Part shown: piece by piece, positions 56,274-64,000 of the stretch
Layout of the letters: each line of letters begins with the position of its first letter
Numbering within the stretch: position 1 is the stretch's first letter
Origin: Taxillus chinensis
Taxonomy: Eukaryota; Streptophyta; Magnoliopsida; Santalales; Loranthaceae
Direction: 5' to 3'
Assembly (NCBI GenBank): GCA_023512835.1
Contig: CM042084.1
Location: forward strand, 46,981,609-47,045,608
DNA length: 64,000 nt
The notes under the pieces: model-generated
What the model saw: the letters and a program-made list of their open reading frames with translations, nothing else
Told to the model about the DNA's origin: nothing
The model's database searches: none
Translations under genes and position numbers: made by a program

Positions 56274-58168
56274 TGTCACGCCCCCGAATTCCAGGGAACC
56301 CGGAACCGGGTACATGACTTCCCCTTGCCCGCACCCGAAAGGTCAAGGGGTTGGTGACTAGCACCAATAGAGACTACATCGCGGGTGCTGTCTCAAATAT
56401 GCAACCCTGTACAGTCATACATCAAGGGTAATCCTGTACTTTCCCATATATCATCATGCATACAAAGAGTCAAACAGTCATACAGACATCACATCATACA
56501 GTATGCAAATACAACTGTCCACGGACCCATGTCCGGGATATCACATAAAACAATACAGAATATAACTGTATCATACATCAGAGTAGTGGGCGTCCTCCTG
56601 GAAGAAAGTCCTCCACTAGTCTCGGGTCACACCTGAAAAGGGTAAACAACAAGTAGGGGTGAGCGACAAGCTCGTAGGTGACCCTAACACTCCACATCAT
56701 GCGGGACATACAAGTCCATACTACATGCTCGTGTACTTGTGCACTGTGTAGTGTGCACAACCATCAGGACTCAGCCTGCAACAAACATCAGGACAACTTG
56801 TCCACGATCCTCCATGGGAACCCAGCTCAGGGCACTCAGCCCTAGCTCCACGAGCTCAACGGCTCAACTCAGGCCTTAGCTTGTCCACGGCGCAATATGC
56901 CCGGCCACGATCGCCGCACAGCTCGCCATCGGTTCATATGCCTGCCACGTCAACCACATAGCACCATCGGTGCATCACGGTGAGAACCCAAACAAGTCAC
57001 GGAGTCCATGCCCCAATACCTCACATCAACATACTAACATTAGTATGGCATGTCATTCTCAACATTTCCTTTAGAATTGTAGCGGTCTTCACAAGTAAAT
57101 CCTCAACCCTTGATTTATGAAGGAAGTACTCATAGTAGCTATTTTCTTGAAATTAAAAGTCCCGGCATTGGGTTCCCTTATCATAAATAAGATAATCTGA
57201 TTTTTGGGGATTTTTCCGAGATGTCTAACCCCACTTTCCAAAAATTCACCACTACGAACTTTTGGGTTTTTCCGAGATTTTACACTAAAACCCAATTTTC
57301 ACATTTTGAAATAGTGGGAATTAATTTTTCTAGTATTTTTCTTTGAATCCAAATGGGGGGTATTTCGTTATTTACATTGTAACTTAAGTATATGTGGAGA
57401 GGCATAATGGTTTACAATGTAAATGTCCAAAGGCAGATAGATTGCACCGTAAATGGACCCTGTTTCACTCCTACGGATTTGATGCTGCGGACTGATTACT
57501 CCGGACTACTGATCCGGACTAACTACTTCGGACTACTGATCCGGACTAACTCCTCCGGACTACTGATCCGGGAAAACACTGTTCACTTAGTCCCTGAAAA
57601 ACACTATTCACTTAGTCCCGAAAACACTATTCACTTAGCCCGGAAAACACTGTTCACTTTAGTCCCGGAAAAACACTGTTCACTTAGTCCCGGAAACACT
57701 ATTCACTTAGTCCCGGAAAAACACTGTTCATTTAGTCCCGGAAACACTATTCACTTAGCCCGGAAACACTATTCACTTAGCCCGGAAACACTGTTCACTT
57801 AGTCTCGGAAAAACACTGTTCATCGTCGTTTTTGCCAATTTTCTCAGCTAGAACGGCAACCCAGCAACCCCAAACACTCATAAACACATTTATTTTGATA
57901 TACACCCCATTACACGTCTTAAATAACTCTAAATTTCATGTAATCAACAGAAATACCTCTTTTATGCATTTAAATCACAAGATTCAACCAAAAATTGGGT
58001 TTCCCCCAAATCTTAAGGTTCACCCCCAAATTCCATGATTTCACCCAAATTAAGCATGCTAAGCCTACTATGAATCATATAAGGAGTTAGAATCACCTAC
58101 CTGGAAGATTCTTTGCGATCCACGAGCTCCAATCGCCCCAAAATCGCCAAGAAAGCTCTACGCTCTTC

Positions 58169-58203
<35 letters not shown>

Positions 58204-58601
58204 CAAACATGCACGTACCAATAATTGGCAATTAAAGATATAAGGCAGTTCTTAATTATATATATACCGTTGCCAATAATTGGCCTCCCAGCAATAATTG
58301 ACCCGAACGCAATAATTGACCTCCCGAGGTCACGAACTCCAAATTGAGTCAAATTACTGTCAATACACTCGAAATAACGAGTACAACACTGTTCAGATAT
58401 TATCACACTCAAATGACTGCTCAAACGCAAAGTCAACCAATAAGCCCCAAAAAGTCAACAATCGGGACAAATGGGGCCCCGACTCGGAATCGGGCCCAAG
58501 TACAGTCAAAATGCTCACATCGACGGCTACACTACCGTTCAGATAGTTACATTCCCATAGAATGACTATCTCTCAAAACTACCCAAATACGAGTCTTTAC
58601 A
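56274..58601 (-). mobile_element. 3' LTR of nested Tekay-like chromovirus
   Basis: 2,328 bp on the plus strand from TGTCACGCCCCCG to GTCTTTACA. In element orientation it starts TGTAAAGACTCG and ends GGGCGTGACA, and it is followed on the inner side by a polypurine tract complement (TCCTCCCCACC). It is inserted in the gag of the LTR-E element; TTGCA (56,269-56,273) is the expected left target copy, and its partner lies outside the window. A minisatellite is at 57,480-57,825 and a CT run at 58,172-58,200. Confidence 0.88.
57480..57825. repeat. Minisatellite in chromovirus LTR
   Basis: First GGACTACTGATCC units (57,488-57,570). Then about ten 25-27-bp units of the CCCGGAAAAACACTGTTCAC type followed by TTAGT (57,575-57,825). 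Units alternate CTGTTCAC and CTATTCAC. Confidence 0.85.
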
Positions 58602-58612
58602 TCCTCCCCACC
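58602..58612 (-). other. Polypurine tract of chromovirus
   Basis: GGTGGGGAGGA on the minus strand directly precedes the LTR start TGTAAAGAC, as required for plus-strand priming. Confidence 0.75.
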
Positions 58613-58873
58613 TCAGGACTTTTCGTCCTCGAAAATCAAACACAAGCCCAAAAGACATAGCAAAATCCAAGCTCAAGCACCGCACAACAACAAGACACAA
58701 AAATATGATCATCAACATGATCACCAACCACACAGGTGCAATGCAACTCACAACAAGCCAAAAAGGCTCACACGATGCAGGATGCCAACCAACAAACAAC
58801 AAGCTAAACCACATCTCAAACAACATATGCAAAACAAATGCATAAAACATAACTCATACCTCAGGGAAGGTCC

Positions 58874-60322
58874 TCACATCCGCCCCACCTCAGGACTGAT
58901 CGTCCTCGAACAACTCGGATGAAGAACCCGCATCTGGCTCTCTTTTTCCCAAGTCTGCTCCTCCATGCCTCGGTGTCGCCATAACACCCGAACTAGTGGG
59001 ATTGTCTTGCCTCGCAAGACCTGGTCCCGCCTGTCCAAAATCTGTCCTGGCATCTCAACAACGGCACCATCATCAGCCAAGTCTATCTCGCGATAGTCCA
59101 ACACATGAGTAGGATCTGGGTGATACCGTCGCAACTGAGACACATGGAACACATCATGTACTCGAGCCAACTCCGGTGGCAAAGCTAACCGATAAGCCAC
59201 TGCGCCCACGGTGGCAACAATCTCAAATGGCCCCACAAAACGAGGGGAAAGTTTGGATCCACGTCCAAACCTCCGATGCCCTCGACGCGGTGAAACCCGC
59301 AAAAATACACGGTCACCCACCTCAAACCGCAAAGGTCGACGCCTCGGTCTGCGTAGGACTTCTCGCCTACTCTGTAGCTGTTAACATGCGCCGCCGAATC
59401 AATCGCACTATCTCTCGTGGTCTCTCGAACCATATCGGGACCGAGAACCGCTGTCTCTCCCGTCTCGTGCCCAAGACAAGGGTGATCGACAAGGCCGCCC
59501 ATACGGCGCCTCATATGGAGCCATCCCAATTGTGGCTCGATAACGTTGTTGTAAGAGAACTCCACCAAAGGAAGGTGAGTCTCCCAACAACCTCCAAAAT
59601 CTAGGACACAGGCACGCAACATATCCTCGAGTGTCCGAATCGTCCGCTCCGATCGACCATCCGTCTGCGGGTGAAAGGTCGACCGAGGTTCACCCTAGTA
59701 CCCAAGGCTCGCCGACTGTTGTCTCCAAAACCGAGATGTGAACCTCACATCCCGATCAGATACAATAGATAATGGGACTCCATGCAACCGCACAATAACA
59801 TCAATATACCCTGTCCCAAAGTCCTCACCGGGTCTGTCTCTCGAATCGGAATAAAATGTGCCGATTTGGTCAACCGGTCAACAACTACCCATATCGTGTC
59901 GTGTCCCCCTGGAACGAGGAAGTCCAGTGACAAAATCCATGGTCACGTGGTCCCATTTCCACTCGGCACCGGCAATGACCGCAACTCACCAGCTGATCTC
60001 AGGTGCTCGCCTTGACTCGGCGACGGTCAAACACCTCCTCACAAAATCAGCAACGGCCTTCTTCGGCCTGGCCACCAATATCGCCTCCTCACGGCATGGT
60101 ACATCTTGGTCCCACCAGGATGTACGGCCTAACCTCGACCTGGTGAAATTCCCGAAGAACCTCCTCCCGAAGAGAAGTGGGAACTATCAGGCGACCCCTA
60201 TACCTCAATATATGCTCAGGATCCTCGGCCCAATCGAAGATGCCTGCCCCGTCTCGAATCTTGTCTCTCGATGACCTCACAATCAATGTCCCCCAGTGAT
60301 CCTCTATGATCCTGCGCCGCAA
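58874..60322 (-). pseudogene. Chromovirus integrase with C-terminal chromodomain-like region
   Basis: Pieces in order on the minus strand: the H2C2 area (60,089-60,322, LIVPTSLREEVLREFHQ), which has lost its later residues; a core segment (59,745-59,933, [20 protein letters not shown]); further core text at 59,408-59,622 (ATIGMAPYEAPYGRPCRSPL); and a C-terminal frame (58,874-59,332) with [34 protein letters not shown], then [20 protein letters not shown] and [14 protein letters not shown]. The last is the chromodomain-like tail of Tekay/Del elements, thought to guide insertion to marked chromatin. Several frame changes and stops disable it. Confidence 0.88.
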
Positions 60323-60480
60323 CTCGGGGATCGTGACAACAACACCGAGGGTCCCTCGCCCCTCACCTGGTCACCATTTGCAACCTCATCGCCGCTAACC
60401 GACCCATCATCTCCCATTCTCTAATGGCACAGTGGGCCACCACGGCCCCCGCTCTTCCTACTCGAGCATTTGCCACCACA

Positions 60481-61797
60481 TTACCCTTCCCAGGGGGTAT
60501 ACATCATATCAAACCGAAACCGTTGCAGGTACTCCACCCACCGTCGCCTAAGGTTCAGGTCTCGCCGAGAGAAGATATATCGCAAGCTCTTGTGGTCCGT
60601 ATACACCACAAATTTCTCCCCAAGGAGATAATGCCGCCAGCTCTTTAAAGCAAAGATCACCGCAGCCCAACTCCAAATCATGCGTGGGATAGTTCGCTCA
60701 TGTGGTCTCAATTGCCTAGATCCATAAGCAATCACCTGCCGAGTCTGCATCAACACACAACCAAGACCCACCCTGGAAGCATCACAATACACCTCAAAAG
60801 GCACACCCTCCCGTGGGAGAATCAAGATAGGTGCCGAGGTCAATCGTGCCTTCGGCTCCATGAAAGCACTCTCACACGCATCGGACCAAATGAAAGGAAC
60901 TCCCTCCCTAGTCAAGTGTGTCATAGGAGCTGCCAACCGGGAAAAATCCTCCACGAACCTCCGATAATAGCCTGCCAAACCAAGGAAGCTACGAATCTCA
61001 AACACATTCGTGGGCCTCTTCCACGACATGATCGCCTCAATCTTCTCAGGGTCCACTGTGATACCCTCTCGAAGACACCACATGCCCCAAGAAGTGCACC
61101 TGTTGCAACCAGAAGTCACATTTCGTGAACTTCGCGTACAACCGATGCTCCCGCAAGGTCTGCAACACAACTCCGCAAATGCTCCTCATGCTCCCTCTTG
61201 GTCGCCGAATAGACCAAGATATCGTCGATGAACACCACAACGAACATATCTAAATATGGAGCGAACACCTGGTTCATCAATCCCATAAACACCGCTGGAG
61301 CATTCGTGAGCCCAAACGGCATCACAAGCCACTCATAATGCCCATAGCGACAACCGAATGCGGTCTTTGGGATATCTGCCTCCCCTAACCCTCAACCGAT
61401 GGTATCCAGGACCTCAAGTCTATCTTGGAAAACCATCTTGCACCTCGAAACCGATCAAACAGGTCATCGATCCTCAGCAATGGATACTGTTCTTCACGAT
61501 CCACTGGTTCGGCTTCCGGTAGTCTATACACAACCGAAGTGAACCATCCGCCTTCTTGGCGAACAACACCGGAGCGCCCCAAGGTGAGCTACTCCGCCTG
61601 ATAAAGCCTCGTGCCAATAGATCATCTATCTGTCTCTTGAGCTCTCTAAGCTCTGTCCGTGCCATCCTGTAGGCCGCTAACCTGATCGGTGTTGTCCCTG
61701 GCAACAACTCGATCGAAAACTCTACCTCCCTCATGGGTGGCAAACTGACCAAGTCCTCGGGAAACACATCCGGGAACTGATCTACAATGGGTGGCAA
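60481..61797 (-). pseudogene. Chromovirus reverse transcriptase and RNase H
   Basis: RT begins at 61,797 ([51 protein letters not shown]). It goes on in other frames ([13 protein letters not shown]...WFSKIDLRS at 61,385-61,582; [20 protein letters not shown]; the catalytic FIDDILVYS at about 61,210-61,236). RNase H follows in 60,481-61,170 ([65 protein letters not shown]). Catalytic residues are visible, but at least three frame changes break the protein. Confidence 0.93.
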
Positions 61798-62260
61798 ACA
61801 GCCTTCCCCTCTCTCCTCCTGTCAACCAACGTCAAGCTGGCTAACTGGTGGGTCACATCACCCCACCCATTCCTCAAAGGTCCCAACCTGCATGCCTCCT
61901 CGGTCCACTCACCCACAAAGACACCCCGCGTGCCCTCTGGTGTGAGGAACGTCACACGCCGTCGAAAACAATCAATCTTGGCCTCCACGGAGACCAACCA
62001 GTCCATACCCAGGATAACATCAAAATCATCTAACTCCATGATATACAAATCACACAACAAAGTTAACACCCCCAAGTGTTACCTGACAAGCACGACAGAG
62101 ATACTCTCAAGTATCACAATTCCACCCAAAGGTGAAGCAACCATCGAGACCGACTCACTGTCTCCTGGTCTAACTCCAAGCCAACCACCGTAGCATACGA
62201 AATAAAAGAATGGGTAGCACCAGGATCAATCAAAACCGAACGAGATAGTATGAGAAATGA
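61782..62260 (-). pseudogene. Chromovirus aspartic protease
   Basis: The active-site text is LIDPGATHSFISYAT (about 62,195-62,240), where the usual DSG reads DPG. The second half (61,782-62,075) shows IMELDDFDVILGMDWLVSVE, then AKIDCFRRRVTFLTPEG, as in Tekay-type elements. The two halves are in different frames. The protease would cut the polyprotein. Confidence 0.82.
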
Positions 62261-62399
62261 TAATGGTACCTCTCACCACCGAAGGTCCTGCTCCTGCCTC
62301 GTCCACCTGGTGGAACCTCGCCTCTCTACCGGTAAGGGCAAAAGTCCTCCCTCGTGGTCCACTGCCACTAGCCTGGCCCATTGGGGCCTTGCCCCGCTG

Positions 62400-63500
62400 A
62401 TCAACATGACCCTGTGCCTCCCGCCGAGGCCGCCGTACCGCAGTCGCGTCTGCGTGCTCGTGCCGGCAGCACCGACCTCCGAGACGGAGCCCCACTCCTC
62501 TGTCCGTGATCTCTCGGACGAGGGCCTACACCGCTGGTTGAGCTAAGGGTAACACATTCCCTAGCTCCATGCCCTACTTTCCCGCATCGGAAACAGGTCA
62601 TCTTTTTCCTTGGGCGATCTCTCAAGACATGCCCGGTCAAACCACAACTCCAACAGTCCCCTGGCCTCCTGCCTGGCTGAACTCTCCCGGGGGCCCACCG
62701 CCTGGTCGGAAAACCCTCTGCACCTGCCTCCTCTCAGCCGAGGAGCACCGCTCTCCCCACTCTGCCTCTTCTTGCTCGGACCTACCGAACCGCCCGGCCT
62801 CTGGGCTCTCGCCCGATCCCCGACCTCGCTCAATAATGATCGCCTTGTCGACCGCCTCCCGTAGCCCGGTCAACCGCATCGGTTCCATTGTCTTTTCAAA
62901 GATGGCCTCAAGCCCTGAATGAAGTCCTGCGTCTTCCGGCCTTCCTTTTCCCAAGACTCCAGAGCAAACCGCCCCAAATGCGTGAAGGCCCGCACATACT
63001 CCCCCACACTCATGCTACCCCGCACAAGCTCATAATACTCTCTACGTCGAGCATACCGCAACGAGCCGGGAAAATACTCCCCAAAGAAGCGCTCAACAAA
63101 CTCTCTCCAGCTCATCCGACCGCCATGGACAGCTCTAGTGGATTCCCACCACCGCGTGGGATACCCAACAAATAGTGCGTTGCCACGCGCACCCGCTCCT
63201 CATCCTGCACCCCAATCATCTCAAAGATGTCCTTTGTCCATCTAATCCAGTCCTCGGCTACCTCTGGCCGCGAACCATCCTCAAAAGGCCTGGGTGCGTG
63301 TTTTAAAAACCGCGCAGCCCGGTCCACTCCCCCGTCGTGCTGGCTCTACCACGACCTCCTTTGCCTGGTGCACATCCTGAACCACCCTCGCTCCCTTTCG
63401 CTGCTGAGGCCGTGGTGGCCGCCGAGGCTGCCGTTGCCTCTTCGACTCATCCACCTCTCTAGCCATATCCCTCATCGAGCACCGCATACCCCGCATGGCC
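62400..63500 (-). pseudogene. Chromovirus gag with CCHC zinc knuckle
   Basis: In order: a basic start (63,281-63,496, MAREVDESKRQRQPRRPPRP); gag core FLKHAPRPFEDGSRPEVAED, WIRWTKDIFEMIGVQDEERV (63,112-63,327); WREFVERFFGEYFPGSLRYA and SVGEYVRAFTHLGRFALESW (62,870-63,115); then a knuckle CFRCGKVGHGAREC at about 62,555-62,596 with all four ligands. It lies in several frames. It forms particles and packages RNA in the family. Confidence 0.88.
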
Positions 63501-64000
63501 TCCCCGCAATCGAATCAACACTGCGTCAAATCAGGTCCCACAACGGGAGCCGATGACTTCGCCGTGGGCTCGCTGCCCTGGGTGCCCCGACTCTATCGTG
63601 GGTTCCTCTCTCCGGACCCTGGCCTCGGACAACCCTCCTCGGTGGTGCCATCACACTGGCTACAACAACAAACAACAAACAACAAACAATCAATACTAGC
63701 ACTGCTAGACAAACAGCCATCAAAGGCACAACCGACTTGTAGGTTCTCACCACACGACCCGTAGGTCCATACCATGCATATAACATCGTGTCACCCCTCA
63801 GGGTACACCATAATCAAGTCCTGGCTCTCACGGCCATGTGCCATCCTGGCACCACATACAAGCACATCACACACAAAGACAAGCTAGTGCCCTATATGCA
63901 CACAATCATACCACTAGCAATGCACCCCATCCCCATGTATGCTCCTAGGATGATCTAACTGACACCAAAATAACCTAGAATACATGTAAAGACTGCGTTG
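63501..64000 (-). other. 5' leader of chromovirus, running off the window
   Basis: No primer site complement (GCTCTGATACCA) or LTR start is seen up to the window end, so the 5' LTR lies beyond 64,000. No other gene is recognised. Confidence 0.6.

Noticed and set aside
57392..57802. 136-codon ORF with SPENTIHL-type repeats
   Set aside because: It is a translation of the LTR minisatellite, with no conserved domain.
57480..57825. Possible CRISPR-like array of regular repeats
   Set aside because: Units are adjacent without unique spacers and lie in a plant LTR; it is a minisatellite.

Overview
The window is nuclear DNA from a flowering plant. The evidence is a miR166 hairpin, a plant bHLH transcription factor of the AtbHLH14 type, and dense layers of plant LTR retrotransposons (Ty3/gypsy Tat and Tekay-like chromovirus, plus Ty1/copia) and hAT elements. 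The LTR style fits a eudicot, probably with a large repeat-rich genome, but the species cannot be named from this sequence. Only two host genes are well supported: MIR166 (hairpin at 10,020-10,216, + strand) and the intronless bHLH14-like gene (45,222-46,419, + strand). The bHLH frame is broken once, at a run of six C.

Layout. 1-6,230 is a near-copy of 21,121-27,300: a 1.3-kb macrorepeat, then a 3.2-kb Tat LTR, then a repeat-filled 3' untranslated stretch. 6,231-6,645 is a partial Tekay-type LTR. 7,105-8,861 is a solo LTR (here LTR-A). 9,100-13,850 is mostly unique sequence with MIR166. 13,851-16,116 is a decayed copia element split by an 892-bp hAT element. 16,117-23,606 is a Tat-like LTR start plus the 1.3-kb macrorepeat, interrupted by a second solo LTR (LTR-B, 18,706-20,563).

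23,607-39,511 is a Tat-lineage gypsy element on the minus strand with LTR, polypurine tract, integrase, archaeal-type RNase H, RNase H, RT, protease with a G-patch-like stretch, gag, an extra 5' ORF, a tRNA-Arg-type primer site and a truncated 5' LTR. That LTR is fused to the leader and LTR of a second, related element, which runs into a 500-N scaffold gap (40,166-40,665). 40,666-44,500 holds LTR fragments and a degenerate CGAGTC/TTCGAC repeat field. After the bHLH gene come a hAT element (47,361-48,062), an LTR fragment (LTR-D), an inverted relative of the CGAGTC field, a copia solo LTR (51,593-52,914), a copia RT remnant, and a plus-strand gypsy 5' LTR (LTR-E) with primer site and gag. A minus-strand Tekay-like chromovirus is nested in that gag and runs to the window end.

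I found no bacterial-type system, CRISPR array or new enzyme pathway. The most interesting signals are: (1) one LTR family (copies A-E) with paired G-box stem-loops whose arms change together between copies, followed by twin ACGT-core palindromes and a TATA box; (2) a 6-kb duplication whose copies differ mainly at CAG/CTG sites, which looks like a base-calling effect at methylated CHG; (3) a chimeric Tat 5' end with two primer sites in series.
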